DNA of 64,000 bases from Burkholderiales bacterium (GCA_024235755.1 JACKLV010000004.1:1-64000), one strand, 5' to 3'. Positions 17,795-27,726 are shown, numbered from the stretch's first letter. Notes: generated from the letters alone by a model not told the origin. Program-made: numbers and translations.

Positions 17795-18925
17795 CTATAG
17801 CAACAATTTTTCCATTGCAAGCTGATAAATTTTCGATAGTCGTTCCAAATCGGCTACATCCACACATTCATTCAGCTTGTGAATGGTTTCATTGCGCGGG
17901 CCGAATTCGACAACTTGCTTGCAAATATCCGCAATAAAACGTCCGTCTGAAGTGCCGCCAGACGTGGATAGCTGCGGTTCAACTTGTGTTATCTGAATGA
18001 TAGACTCACGCAACGCATTGGCAAGCTCTGCTTTGGGCGTTAAGAAAGGTTTCCCTGAAAGGGACCATGTTAGTTCATATTCCAGTCCATATTTATCAAG
18101 CACTCCCTGTACTCTGGACTTTAAAGAATCTATCGTACTGGCTGTCGAAAAACGGAAGTTGAACAGCATGTTTACGGTGCCGGGTATGACGTTGGTTGCA
18201 CCAGTGCCGCCATTGATGTTGGAAATATGCCAAGTGGTTGGTGGAAAATATTCATTGCCTTCATCCCAGCAGGTTTGTGAGAGTTCTGTGATCGCTGGGG
18301 CAGCCAAGTGGATCGGGTTTTTTGCCAGATGCGGATAAGCGATATGACCCTGTATGCCTTTAATGGTTAGATCGCCAGAAAGAGAGCCCCGGCGGCCGTT
18401 CTTAATCGTATCTCCGAACTGCTGTGAACAGGTCGGCTCGCCTACAATACAGTAATCCAGCAATTCACCGCGCGCACTAAGTGTGTCGACAACTTTTACA
18501 GTGCCATCAATGGCTGGACCTTCTTCATCGGATGTAATCAACAAGGCAATAGATCCTTTATGCGCAGGATGCGCAGCGACAAACCCTTCGATGGCGGTGA
18601 TAAATGCGGCCAAAGACGACTTCATGTCTGCGGCGCCGCGTCCATACAGTTTGCCATCCCGGATTTCCGGCTCAAACGGATTGTTGTTCCATTGTTCCAG
18701 TGGACCGGTAGGAACGACATCCGTGTGTCCGGCAAAACAGAGTACCGGTGATATATTGCCACGCCTTGCCCAAAGATTGACGACTTCACCAAAGTGCAGA
18801 TTTTCAATCTGAAAACCTATTTTCTGTAAGCGCTGTGCCAGAATATCCTGGCAGCCGTTGTCATGCGGGGTAACAGATCGCCGCGCAATCAATTGGCGGG
18901 CTAAATCAAGCGTTTCATTGTTCAT
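17795..18925 (-). CDS. dapE: Succinyl-diaminopimelate desuccinylase
   Basis: Hydrolyses N-succinyl-LL-2,6-diaminopimelate to LL-diaminopimelate in the lysine and peptidoglycan precursor pathway. A longer frame runs to 19069, but the ATG at 18925 is preceded by GAAGGAAAG and starts the conserved MNNETLDLARQLIARRSVTP, giving 376 residues. Dinuclear zinc peptidase (M20) motifs are visible: CFAGHTDVVPTG, YGRGAADMKSS, TSDEEGPAIDGT and SGGTSDGRF. It is isolated, divergent from fadE across about 480 bases. Confidence 0.95.
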   Translation of the reverse strand: MNNETLDLARQLIARRSVTPHDNGCQDILAQRLQKIGFQIENLHFGEVVNLWARRGNISPVLCFAGHTDVVPTGPLEQWNNNPFEPEIRDGKLYGRGAADMKSSLAAFITAIEGFVAAHPAHKGSIALLITSDEEGPAIDGTVKVVDTLSARGELLDYCIVGEPTCSQQFGDTIKNGRRGSLSGDLTIKGIQGHIAYPHLAKNPIHLAAPAITELSQTCWDEGNEYFPPTTWHISNINGGTGATNVIPGTVNMLFNFRFSTASTIDSLKSRVQGVLDKYGLEYELTWSLSGKPFLTPKAELANALRESIIQITQVEPQLSTSGGTSDGRFIADICKQVVEFGPRNETIHKLNECVDVADLERLSKIYQLAMEKLLL

Positions 18926-19404
18926 AAACTTTCCTTCAAAGAAAAAACTTGAGTTTAAATGGCTACACATGTAACTAGTGTTTTTTCCATATGATATTGC
19001 CGGTTTCAGTAAGCTTGTCAGTATGTATGACAAGGCGTGTATTGCAGGAAATAGCCGCGCTATTGCCAAAAGGCAGAACGCATGCTGTTAAGCTTGCTCA
19101 TAGGGCGCTACCGTGATAACCAGCATTGCGTTACAGTAATTAAAAAGAGAATAATTCTTTCCTGCGTACTGTGCCTTACGACGGTACGGTAATTTTGTAC
19201 CTGACAATAAGATAGGGTATAGGTGTATGTATTTAGCAACACTTTATGTTCAAAACTTGGATATGGGTGTAGGGATTTGGATGAATATCATGTAAATTTA
19301 GAGATCGCAGCTGAAACTGAATTCTACACGTCTGGTGCAAAATATGCACCGGCCACATGCGCAGCAAAGCATTCGACTAACTGTATTCGATCTAAGGGGA
19401 AAAG
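18926..19404. other. Divergent intergenic region between dapE and fadE
   Basis: About 480 bases with no supported gene. The upstream extension of the dapE frame and a 78-codon plus frame at 19223-19459 are rejected as chance frames. Promoters for both flanking genes must lie here, but I see no confident -35/-10 pair or operator. Confidence 0.4.
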
Positions 19405-22155
19405 ATGCTCGAGTCGCTATTTTTTGTTTTTATATCATTGCTGGCCGTCGTCGCTTTAATTTTGTTTATTCCTTGGTTAAGGCGTCTGGTAATTTCCAAT
19501 CAACTTCTCAAAATTTTCCGGAAAATGCTTCCGCCCATTTCGCAGACCGAGCAGGAAGCGCTTGATGCAGGCACTGTCTGGTGGGATGGCGATCTGTTCA
19601 GCGGCAGGCCGGATTGGAATAAGCTGTTGGCTTACCCAAAACCACAATTGAGTGACGAAGAACGAGCGTTTCTTGACGGTCCGGTCGAACAGCTTTGTGA
19701 CATGCTTGATGAATGGCAGATTACGCATGATTTGAAAGATTTGCCCCCGGATGTGTGGCAGTTCATTAAAGACAGTGGGTTTTTTGGATTGATCATTCCC
19801 AAGCAGTATGGCGGACGTGGTTTCTCAGCGCTGGCGCATTCCGAGATCGTAATGAAAATAGGCTCGCGCAGTGGGACGGCGGCAGTAACAGTGATGGTAC
19901 CCAACTCACTGGGTCCCGCGGAATTGTTGTTGCATTACGGTACGGAAGAACAAAAAAATTATTATTTGCCAAGACTGGCACAGGGACTTGAAGTGCCTTG
20001 TTTTGGTCTGACGTCTCCGGATGCGGGATCGGATGCCGGTTCAATACCAGACTATGCGATCGTATGCAAGGGTGAGTTTGACGGTAAACAGGATGTGCTG
20101 GGTATGCGTGTCACTTGGGAGAAACGCTATATTACGCTGGGTCCTGTGGCAACTATTCTGGGGCTTGCTTTTAAATTATATGATCCAGATCATTTGCTGG
20201 GTGATCGGGAAGATCTTGGTATCACACTGGCCTTGATTCCGACCGATACACCCGGTTTGAATATCGGGCGGCGTCATCTGCCGTTGAACGCGGCATTTCA
20301 AAATGGCCCGAACTGGGGAAAAGAAGTATTTATACCTATGGAATGGATTATCGGTGGCCAGAGTGGAGTCGGACAAGGGTGGCGTATGTTGATGAATTGC
20401 TTGGCGGCCGGCCGTTCGATCTCCCTGCCGGCAACCAGTACTGGCGGTGCAAAACTGGCAGCGAGAACCAGCGGCGCGTATGGCCGCGTTCGCGTGCAAT
20501 TCAACTTGCCAATCGGTTATTTTGAAGGGATCGAAGAAGCGCTGGCGCGGATCGGTGGCAATACCTATATGATGGACGCTGCGCGTATCATGACAGCCGG
20601 TGCTGTCGATTTGGGTGAAAAACCGTCTGTGATTTCTGCAATCGTTAAATATCACTTGACTGAGCGGGCACGTCAGGCCATTAATGATGCAATGGACATA
20701 CATGGCGGCAAAGGCATTTGTATCGGTCCGCGCAATTATCTTGGGCGAACCTATCAGCATATGCCGGTCAGTATTACAGTCGAAGGCGCCAATATTCTGA
20801 CGCGCAGCATGATTATTTTTGGACAGGGAGCTATCCGCTGCCATCCGTATACCCTGCAGGAAATTAATGCTGTGCACGATACAGATAAAAAGCGCGCTTC
20901 GATAACATTTGATTCGGCGCTGGTCGGTCATGTTTTGTTCAGTATGCGCAATACGGTTAATTGCTTGGGATACGGTTTATTTGGCAAATATATCAAAAGC
21001 AGTATTCCCGACAATTGTGATCCTGAGATTGCGCCTTATTATCAACAGTTGTCACGTTTTGCTGTAAATTTTGCTTTTCTAGCTGATATCGCTATGGTGA
21101 ATCTGGGTGGTGCTTTGAAGCGCAAGGAACGATTATCTGCTCGTTTGGGTGACATACTCAGTTTGCTGTATCTCTGTTCGGCTGCACTCAAGCGCTTTGA
21201 GGACGACGGTCGGCCGCGGGCCGATTTGCCGTTGGTACACTGGTCTGTTCAGGATGCAATTTACCGTATTCAGCAGTCGTTTGATGAATTTCTGAGTAAC
21301 TTTCCGGGTAACCGGGTATTCGTATGGCTGTTGAAGAAATGGATTTTTCCACTAGGAAAACCCTATTCACCGCCGACCGATAAGCTCGGGCATGAAATAT
21401 CTCAAATGCTGCTCGAGCCGAGTGAAGCGCGTGATCGTTTGACCTCGGGTATCTATCTACCCAAGGCATCGGGCGAACCCTTGGCCGATCTAGAACAGGC
21501 GTTGGAATGTGCGATAAAGAGTGCGCCGCTTGAAGCCAAAGTGCGCAATGCTGTTAAATCAGGAAAAATTACCGCCCAGCAGGGTGAAAAACAGATAACA
21601 CAGGCCTATCATCTAAACGTGATTACCGTTTCCGAGGCGGATTTGCTGCACAAGATGCGGGATTTGCGCAGCCGGGTGATTAAAGTGGATGATTTTTCAC
21701 AAGACTTTTCTTACGAAGCACCAAGTTCGTCTGGTCATACCGAACCAATACCGACATCATCGACGACTGCAACCCCTGCACCGGTAGTTGCGGCAGCAGT
21801 CGCCGCAACTGGTGAAGCGGAACAATCTGATGAGTCAGAGGAAGGTGTGCGGGATAGTCAAACCTATACAAACATCGCACAGTCAACTTTGCTGGAGTCC
21901 GGTCAATTAAGTGAAATTGCGGCATCCGATTTGTTTGCTGACGAAAACTTTATGTCTGAACAGAACAAAGACAGTGATCAGCCAGCTGTAATGGGCACTG
22001 AGACAGATAAAGATTCTAAGTCCGATGATCAACACGATCTGCTTGCGGCCGAAGAACTACCAGTTTCCGAAGTTGAACCTGAACCTGTGTCCGGATCTGT
22101 AAAGCGCAGTGTCGATAATGAGTCAGGTGAAGAAAAAACCCATCAGGCAAAATAG
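19405..22155 (+). CDS. fadE: FadE-type acyl-CoA dehydrogenase, membrane-anchored, with acidic C-terminal extension
   Basis: Catalyses alpha,beta-dehydrogenation of acyl-CoA, the first step of beta-oxidation. The 916-residue protein starts with one or two transmembrane segments (residues 3-25) as in E. coli FadE. The dehydrogenase fold follows (FGLTSPDAGSDAGS, AMDIHGGKGICIGPRN, NLPATST-like segments). E. coli FadE is about 814 residues; the extra part is a low-complexity acidic tail from about residue 775 rich in Glu, Ser, Asp, Pro and Ala. AAGGGG is well spaced before the ATG. It is followed after 3 bases by an acyl-CoA synthetase, so the two probably form an operon. Use in an autotroph may be lipid turnover rather than growth on fatty acids. 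Confidence 0.9.
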   Translation: MLESLFFVFISLLAVVALILFIPWLRRLVISNQLLKIFRKMLPPISQTEQEALDAGTVWWDGDLFSGRPDWNKLLAYPKPQLSDEERAFLDGPVEQLCDMLDEWQITHDLKDLPPDVWQFIKDSGFFGLIIPKQYGGRGFSALAHSEIVMKIGSRSGTAAVTVMVPNSLGPAELLLHYGTEEQKNYYLPRLAQGLEVPCFGLTSPDAGSDAGSIPDYAIVCKGEFDGKQDVLGMRVTWEKRYITLGPVATILGLAFKLYDPDHLLGDREDLGITLALIPTDTPGLNIGRRHLPLNAAFQNGPNWGKEVFIPMEWIIGGQSGVGQGWRMLMNCLAAGRSISLPATSTGGAKLAARTSGAYGRVRVQFNLPIGYFEGIEEALARIGGNTYMMDAARIMTAGAVDLGEKPSVISAIVKYHLTERARQAINDAMDIHGGKGICIGPRNYLGRTYQHMPVSITVEGANILTRSMIIFGQGAIRCHPYTLQEINAVHDTDKKRASITFDSALVGHVLFSMRNTVNCLGYGLFGKYIKSSIPDNCDPEIAPYYQQLSRFAVNFAFLADIAMVNLGGALKRKERLSARLGDILSLLYLCSAALKRFEDDGRPRADLPLVHWSVQDAIYRIQQSFDEFLSNFPGNRVFVWLLKKWIFPLGKPYSPPTDKLGHEISQMLLEPSEARDRLTSGIYLPKASGEPLADLEQALECAIKSAPLEAKVRNAVKSGKITAQQGEKQITQAYHLNVITVSEADLLHKMRDLRSRVIKVDDFSQDFSYEAPSSSGHTEPIPTSSTTATPAPVVAAAVAATGEAEQSDESEEGVRDSQTYTNIAQSTLLESGQLSEIAASDLFADENFMSEQNKDSDQPAVMGTETDKDSKSDDQHDLLAAEELPVSEVEPEPVSGSVKRSVDNESGEEKTHQAK

Positions 22156-22158
22156 TGT

Positions 22159-23985
22159 ATGAACCATATAATTTCTGTCGAACAAGCGAAAACCCTGGAC
22201 GGTTTATTTAAAGAGCGTGTGCTTGCATCGCCGCAGGAAGTGGCTTACCGTTATTACGACGATGTGCAGGAATCATGGTGTGTCCATACGTGGGAAACTA
22301 TGAATGCGCATATCGCCCGGTGGCAGGCAGCGCTGATCAGGGAATCCCTGATTCCTGGAGACCGAGTTGCGGTGATGATGCGCAATCGGCCGGAATGGGT
22401 CATGTTTGATCAGGCGGCGCTTGGCCTGGGATTGGTTGTCGTGCCATTTTATACTGAAGACCGGGCGGACAATGTGGCTTATATGCTTGCTGATGCCGGC
22501 GTTAAGCTACTGCTGTTGGAGAGATCTGCGCACTGGCACGAGGTATTTGGTGCCAGCTGCAAAGTGGATAGTCTGCAGCGCGTCGTATTGATTGAGGCAA
22601 GCGGAAATCCTGAAGCAGAATTGGTGCCGGAGGTGCAGTCCATCGATGACCGGCGTTTGAAAGTTTTGACGGACTGGTTGCCTGCCGATGCCGATGCTAC
22701 CGAGCATATCAATGATGACCCTTATAGTTTGGCCACCATTATTTATACGTCTGGGACTACCGGTCGTCCCAAAGGTGTTATGCTGAATCATCATAATATC
22801 CTGTCAAATGCCTACGGCAGTTTACAGGCTGTTCAAGTAAACCCGGACGATTTGTTGCTGTCGTTTTTGCCGTTATCGCATACGTTTGAGCGAACTGTAG
22901 GTTACTATCTGCCCATGATGTGCGGTGCGACAGTTGCGTATGCACGCTCAATTCCACAACTGCAGGAAGACTTGCAAACCGTGCGCCCGACGATACTGAT
23001 ATCGGTACCGCGCATTTATGAACGCATTTATGCGGGCGTCCAAACCAAGCTTGCAGAAGGCTCTGCTTTTGTCCGGTGGTTGTTTAACTTCGCAGTCGAT
23101 GTCGGTTACAGCTTTTTTGAGTATCGGCAAAAACGTGTGCACTGGCGTTTGGTTTTTTTATTATGGCCGTTGTTAGACAAGCTGGTGGCCGCTAAACTGA
23201 TAAACAAACTGGGCGGACGGTTGCGTCACGCTATGAGCGGTGGGGCGGCGTTATCGGCCGAAATCTCCCGTGTATTTATTGGGCTTGGATTGCCGATACT
23301 GCAGGGTTACGGCATGACCGAAAGCAGCCCTACCGTCAGTGTTAACCGGCATGATGATAATGTGCCGTCCAGCGTGGGTGTGCCGATTTCCGGCGTTGAA
23401 GTCAAGCTAGGAGAAGATAATGCTTTGCTAATTCGTGGGCCGAACGTTATGATGGGTTATTGGAATAATCCACAGGCAACTGAAGCTGTACTGTCCTCCG
23501 ATGGTTGGTTGAATTCGGGGGATATCGCCACGATTGACGCCCAGGGCCATATTACTATAACCGGCCGACTAAAAGACATCATTGTTCTGTCAACTGGTGA
23601 AAAAGTTCCGCCAGGGGACATGGAGGCTGCTATTATGCGTGATCTGATATTCGATCAGGCATTGGTCATCGGTGAGGCGCGTCCTTATTTGTGTGCATTG
23701 GTCGTATTAAACCCTGAAAACTGGAGTAAATTCGTCAGGGAACATAACCTTGATAAGGATGCAACTTATACCGGGGAAAAAGCGCATATCGAAGAAATCC
23801 TGCTTGAACGGGTTACGCAGCAAACACGTGAATTTCCGGGCTATGCACGTATCCGGAAAGTTATCATCATTTCTGAACCCTGGTCTATAGAAAATGAAAT
23901 GATGACGCCAACGCTAAAACTGAAGCGGGCAAGAATCATGGAGCAATACAAAGCTGAAATCGAAAAAATGTATGAGGGTCATTGA
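22159..23985 (+). CDS. AMP-dependent long-chain acyl-CoA synthetase
   Basis: Activates fatty acids to acyl-CoA via acyl-adenylates. At 608 residues it belongs to the FadD15/FAA1-like long-chain branch. The AMP-binding motif YTSGTTGRPKGVMLNH is near residue 197, followed by GYGMTESSPTVS near 385 and GDIA...GRLKDIIVLSTGEKVPP near 455-480, with the adenylation signature complete. It starts three bases after fadE, so the two are likely co-translated and supply and oxidise acyl-CoA. Substrate chain length cannot be read from sequence. Confidence 0.92.
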   Translation: MNHIISVEQAKTLDGLFKERVLASPQEVAYRYYDDVQESWCVHTWETMNAHIARWQAALIRESLIPGDRVAVMMRNRPEWVMFDQAALGLGLVVVPFYTEDRADNVAYMLADAGVKLLLLERSAHWHEVFGASCKVDSLQRVVLIEASGNPEAELVPEVQSIDDRRLKVLTDWLPADADATEHINDDPYSLATIIYTSGTTGRPKGVMLNHHNILSNAYGSLQAVQVNPDDLLLSFLPLSHTFERTVGYYLPMMCGATVAYARSIPQLQEDLQTVRPTILISVPRIYERIYAGVQTKLAEGSAFVRWLFNFAVDVGYSFFEYRQKRVHWRLVFLLWPLLDKLVAAKLINKLGGRLRHAMSGGAALSAEISRVFIGLGLPILQGYGMTESSPTVSVNRHDDNVPSSVGVPISGVEVKLGEDNALLIRGPNVMMGYWNNPQATEAVLSSDGWLNSGDIATIDAQGHITITGRLKDIIVLSTGEKVPPGDMEAAIMRDLIFDQALVIGEARPYLCALVVLNPENWSKFVREHNLDKDATYTGEKAHIEEILLERVTQQTREFPGYARIRKVIIISEPWSIENEMMTPTLKLKRARIMEQYKAEIEKMYEGH

Positions 23986-24044
23986 TTGATGTTTATCGAA
24001 TAATTATCAACTCATCGTTACAGTGATCGGCTTGTGTGGAGAAT

Positions 24045-25496
24045 TCAGCTTTTGTCTCGTCCGTAAACATCCTCAAAGCGCACGATATCATCTTCGCCGA
24101 GATAAGAGCCTGATTGTACTTCGATCATTTCAAGCGGAACTCGGCCTGGGTTCTCTAAACGGTGGCGAGTGCCGACAGGAATGAAGGTGGATTCATTTTC
24201 GGTTACCAGAAAGCTTTCTTCGTTTCGAATGACGCGTGCCGTACCTCGTACAACAATCCAATGTTCAGCACGGTGATGGTGCATTTGTAGTGACAGGGCC
24301 GCACCGGGATTGACGACAATTCGCTTAACCTGAAAGCGTTCGCCGGAATCCACACCATCATACCAGCCCCATGGACGAAAAACCTTGCGGTGCAAATGGC
24401 TTTCCGTTCTTCCGGTTTCTTTGAGATTGTCGACGATTTTTTTTACATCCTGGGTCTGATCTTTATGAGCGACCAGAATGGCGTCTGGCGTTTCTACAAC
24501 GATCATGTCTTCAATACCGATACAAGTGACCAGGCGGTTTTCTGAGATTGCCAGAGTGTTGTTGCATGCGTGCAGGAGGACATCGCCCTGGGTGACATTA
24601 CCATTTTGGTCCTTAGGGAGTACGTGCCACAGCGAATCCCATGCACCAATATCGGACCAACCGGCTGCCAGTGGAATAACAGCGCCAGCGGGCAGCTGTG
24701 GATTCTGACCCAGCGCAATATGCTCCATTACGGCATAATCGATTGACTTGCTGACGCATTGTTCAAATGCTGTTTTTTCGACGCGGGTGAAGTCGCCATC
24801 AAGGCTGCCACCGTTCCATGCCGTACGGCATGCGGATAGGATTTCCGGATGGCAGAGTTCTATGGCTTGCAGCCAAATCGATGCGTGCATCAGAAAAAGT
24901 CCGCTGTTCCATAGAAATGAGCCGGCTTCAAGATAGCCTTGCGCGGTCGCTGTATCAGGTTTCTCGACGAAGCGTGCAATGTTGTATGCATCGGTGTCGG
25001 TCAGTTTTTCACCCGTTTGGATGTAGCCGTATCCGGTTTCAGGTTTATCCGGCGTGATGCCGAATGTCACGATAAAACCATTGCAGGCAAGTTTAATGCC
25101 TTGCTGTACGGATTGCTTGAAAGCATCCGTGTCGACTATCACGTGATCGGAAGGCATAACCAGCAAAATTGGATCATCATTTTGATGCAGTGCCGAGAGT
25201 GCTGCTATGGTTAGTGCCGGCGCCGTATTACGACCGCTGGGCTCGAGCAATATGGTGCTTTTACGCCCCATCATGCGCAACTGTTCAGCAATGACAAAAC
25301 GGTATTCTTCATTACAGACAACGATGGGATCGGCAATATTGATGTCGTTGAGTCCGTCCATGCGGCGTACCGTGGCCTGCAGCAGAGAATCATCGCTCAC
25401 TAGGGTGAGCAGTTGTTTTGGATGTTTTTCACGGGAAAGCGGCCACAGACGTGTACCAGAGCCGCCAGACAAGATAACGGGTATTAATGTATGCAT
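24045..25496 (-). CDS. manC: Mannose-1-phosphate guanylyltransferase / mannose-6-phosphate isomerase
   Basis: Bifunctional type II PMI/GMP enzyme of 483 residues making GDP-mannose for exopolysaccharide or LPS. The N-terminal nucleotidyltransferase has VILSGGSGTRLWPLSREKHPKQ, and FVEKPD is visible near residue 175. The C-terminal cupin (about 370-470) has RPWGWYDGVDSGERFQVKRI and QMHHHRAEHWIVVRGTA, whose histidines bind the isomerase metal. It lies just downstream of wecB on the same strand (about 80 bases apart), suggesting a joint role in surface glycan precursor supply. The synonyms cpsB and algA are used in other species. Confidence 0.94.
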   Translation of the reverse strand: MHTLIPVILSGGSGTRLWPLSREKHPKQLLTLVSDDSLLQATVRRMDGLNDINIADPIVVCNEEYRFVIAEQLRMMGRKSTILLEPSGRNTAPALTIAALSALHQNDDPILLVMPSDHVIVDTDAFKQSVQQGIKLACNGFIVTFGITPDKPETGYGYIQTGEKLTDTDAYNIARFVEKPDTATAQGYLEAGSFLWNSGLFLMHASIWLQAIELCHPEILSACRTAWNGGSLDGDFTRVEKTAFEQCVSKSIDYAVMEHIALGQNPQLPAGAVIPLAAGWSDIGAWDSLWHVLPKDQNGNVTQGDVLLHACNNTLAISENRLVTCIGIEDMIVVETPDAILVAHKDQTQDVKKIVDNLKETGRTESHLHRKVFRPWGWYDGVDSGERFQVKRIVVNPGAALSLQMHHHRAEHWIVVRGTARVIRNEESFLVTENESTFIPVGTRHRLENPGRVPLEMIEVQSGSYLGEDDIVRFEDVYGRDKS

Positions 25497-25579
25497 ATTG
25501 GTATTCCATGAAATATGTAAAGAACGACGTGACGCATTGAAGGCGGCATTGCCGAATTAAATTCAATTCTTATGAGCAT

Positions 25580-26713
25580 TTATTCGACCTGAGTAGCAGG
25601 CTGGTCCAGTACCCTGTTCAAAATGGCGACGATTCTTTCAGCAGCCCTGCCATCCCAGAGTTCGGGTCTGCGGTACGCAGTTTGCGGGTTACGTAATACG
25701 TTGAAAGTTTCATTGATAATTGTACTCGGATCAGTGCCCACCAGTTTGTTGGTGCCTTCTTCAATGGTAATAGGACGTTCCGTGTTCTCACGAATTGTAA
25801 TGCAAGGCACACCCATTGCAGTTGTCTCTTCCTGCAGGCCGCCACTGTCCGTAAGCACTACTGCAGCGTCTTTCCACAAATGAAGAAATGACATATAAGC
25901 CAGTGGACCTGTCAGCGTGATATTAGGGCCAAGATCGATTGCATACTTTTCAAGATTTTGGCGTGTGCGCGGGTGCACCGGAAAAATTAGCGGCAACTCT
26001 TGTGCAATGGTTTTAAGCGCCTGACCAATCAGTGAAAATGTATCGGCATTATCGACATTGCTGGGACGGTGCAGGGTGATGACGCCGTATCGTTTTCCGG
26101 CTTCAGTCTGTGCGTTTTTGTATGGCGTAGTGGCAAAATTACGGGTATCCATGCAAGTGAGTTTTTCTGCCTGATAGAGCAGATTGTCGATCATCACATG
26201 TCCGACATTAAATATGGCGCTATCTGGTTTTCCTTCATGCCGCAAGTGCTGTACGCCACTAGGTTCTGTTACAAAAAACCAATCGGATATGCTGTCCGTA
26301 ACCAGACGGTTAATTTCTTCTGGCATACGTAAATCGCCGCTGCGTAACCCCGCCTCAACATGCGCTACCGGAATTTGCAGTTTTTTGGCAACAATGGAGC
26401 AAGCCAGTGTTGAATTGACATCGCCCACAACAAGCACGACATCCGGTCTATGATTTTGACAGTATTGTTCAAATGCGATCATAATTTTTGCAGTTTGTTG
26501 AGCATGCGATCCGCCGCCAACACCCATAAAAATGTCGGGTTGCGGTATTCCAAGTTCTTCAAAAAAAACTGCATTCATTTCCGGGTCATAGTGCTGACCT
26601 GTATGGATTATTCTGAAGGCTAGAGTAGGGTGTGTTTTTAATGCACGCACGATCGGCGCTATCTTCATGAAATTAGGTCGCGCACCGGCTACCAGATAAA
26701 TTGTTTTTTGCAT
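25580..26713 (-). CDS. wecB: UDP-N-acetylglucosamine 2-epimerase (non-hydrolysing)
   Basis: Interconverts UDP-GlcNAc and UDP-ManNAc. The 377-residue length is standard. Recognisable parts are VAGARPNFMKIAPIVRAL at the N-terminus, HTGQHYDPEMNAVFFEELGI, VVGDVNSTLA, HVEAGLRSGD, and TDSGGLQEE near residue 290 with the conserved acidic pair. It precedes manC, and together they point to polysaccharide synthesis. No wecC dehydrogenase is adjacent. Confidence 0.94.
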   Translation of the reverse strand: MQKTIYLVAGARPNFMKIAPIVRALKTHPTLAFRIIHTGQHYDPEMNAVFFEELGIPQPDIFMGVGGGSHAQQTAKIMIAFEQYCQNHRPDVVLVVGDVNSTLACSIVAKKLQIPVAHVEAGLRSGDLRMPEEINRLVTDSISDWFFVTEPSGVQHLRHEGKPDSAIFNVGHVMIDNLLYQAEKLTCMDTRNFATTPYKNAQTEAGKRYGVITLHRPSNVDNADTFSLIGQALKTIAQELPLIFPVHPRTRQNLEKYAIDLGPNITLTGPLAYMSFLHLWKDAAVVLTDSGGLQEETTAMGVPCITIRENTERPITIEEGTNKLVGTDPSTIINETFNVLRNPQTAYRRPELWDGRAAERIVAILNRVLDQPATQVE

Positions 26714-26913
26714 AGATTTGTGCGGATGGGATGCTATTCAGTACTTGCCTGAGCTAGCGTTAACAATGAATTATGTGATGCTTATTTTAGTTGATTTTAT
26801 TCAGTAGGTAAGCTGAATTTATATCCTTTTTTAAGGTCTTATTTTGAGATTGTATTGCTATATGTGGTTTTTATCAGGTTTTACTTGCATTCTTTTTAAA
26901 GTTGAATATAATT

Positions 26914-26932
26914 ACGAATCATTCTCATTAGT
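26914..26932 (+). promoter_or_regulatory. Fur-like box upstream of bfd
   Basis: GAATCATTCTCATTAG at 26916-26931 reads in reverse as CTAATGAGAATGATTC, a good match to the GATAATGATAATCATTATC-type Fur consensus found before proteobacterial iron-uptake and bfd genes. It lies about 85 bases before the bfd start. Iron-responsive control of bfd-bfr is the expected consequence. Confidence 0.6.
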
Positions 26933-26947
26933 ATCGTTATTAACGAT
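26933..26947. promoter_or_regulatory. Perfect 15-bp inverted repeat next to the Fur box
   Basis: ATCGTTATTAACGAT is a perfect palindrome around a central T and directly follows the Fur-like box. It may be a second half of an extended Fur operator or a site for another regulator. No family assignment is possible from the sequence. Confidence 0.4.
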
Positions 26948-27013
26948 TTGTTTGTTTTATCAGGTGGTTTGTTAGCTTGAACATATAAAAAGCTTAAGGT
27001 TAAATCATTCATC

Positions 27014-27250
27014 ATGTATATTTGCGTGTGTAAAGGAATTACAGACAGTGCGATCCGCGAAGCCGTTAATAATGGGGCTGAGCGGATGCGCGATTTGAAA
27101 AACTGTCTTGGTGTTACTGAGCAGTGTGGTGTTTGTGCCTGTCATGCAAAAGAAGTGCTGGAGCAGGCGCGCCAACAAAAAACTCAGTCCCATGCTTCCG
27201 TACCGGAAATGACCTGCAAGCCGGTTTTTATATGTGAAACAACTGCCTGA
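27014..27250 (+). CDS. bfd: Bacterioferritin-associated ferredoxin
   Basis: A 78-residue [2Fe-2S] protein that reduces bacterioferritin-bound ferric iron and releases Fe2+. Cluster ligands are C4, C6, C38 and C41 in the pattern CVC...CGVC, exactly the Bfd arrangement. The N-terminal YICVCKGITDSAIREAV is typical; a Lys/Gln-rich C-terminal tail extends beyond the minimal domain. It is followed by bfr 11 bases later, the classical pair, and preceded by a Fur-like box. No strong Shine-Dalgarno is visible. Confidence 0.95.
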   Translation: MYICVCKGITDSAIREAVNNGAERMRDLKNCLGVTEQCGVCACHAKEVLEQARQQKTQSHASVPEMTCKPVFICETTA

Positions 27251-27261
27251 GGAGACAAACG

Positions 27262-27726
27262 ATGAAAGGGAATACCGAAATCATTCAATGGCTGAATCGT
27301 CAGCTGCAGCATGAATTAACCGCGATCAATCAATATTTTTTACATGCTCGCATGTATAAAAACTGGGGGTTTAACAGCATTGCCAAGCATGAGTATGATG
27401 AATCAATTGAAGAAATGAAACATGCAGACTTGTTGATTGAGCGCATTCTGCTGCTGGAAGGTCTGCCTAACCTTCAAGAACTGGGCAAGCTGTTGATCGG
27501 AGAAAAAGTAGAAGAATGTGTCGCCTGTGATCTGAAGCTGGAGCAGATTTCGCATGAGACGCTAACTGCAGCCATAACAGCCTGCGAGGCACAAAAAGAC
27601 TATGTATCGCGTGAGATTTTCGAGCGTATTCTGGAGGATACCGAAGAACATATTGATTGGCTAGAAACGCAGTTAGATGTGATGCAGAAGGTTGGTGTTC
27701 AGAACTGGTTGCAAAGCCAGATTTAA
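27262..27726 (+). CDS. bfr: Bacterioferritin
   Basis: Heme-containing ferritin that oxidises and stores iron in a 24-subunit shell. The 154-residue length is typical. Ferroxidase ligands are visible in LQHELTAINQYFLHAR (E18), EEMKHADLL (E51 and H54, with M52 as the heme axial ligand) and EDTEEHIDWLETQ (E and H near residue 127). AGGAG precedes the ATG by about 9 bases. It pairs with bfd immediately upstream. Confidence 0.96.
   Translation: MKGNTEIIQWLNRQLQHELTAINQYFLHARMYKNWGFNSIAKHEYDESIEEMKHADLLIERILLLEGLPNLQELGKLLIGEKVEECVACDLKLEQISHETLTAAITACEAQKDYVSREIFERILEDTEEHIDWLETQLDVMQKVGVQNWLQSQI

Larger units (their letters stand above)
26714..27013. other. Promoter region of bfd-bfr
   Basis: A 300-base AT-rich divergent region between wecB and bfd. 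It contains a Fur-like box and a separate perfect inverted repeat, listed individually. No gene is present. Confidence 0.5.

Noticed and set aside
20176..20931. 251-codon minus-strand frame inside fadE
   Set aside because: Antisense shadow; composition rich in Arg, Cys and His and no domain.
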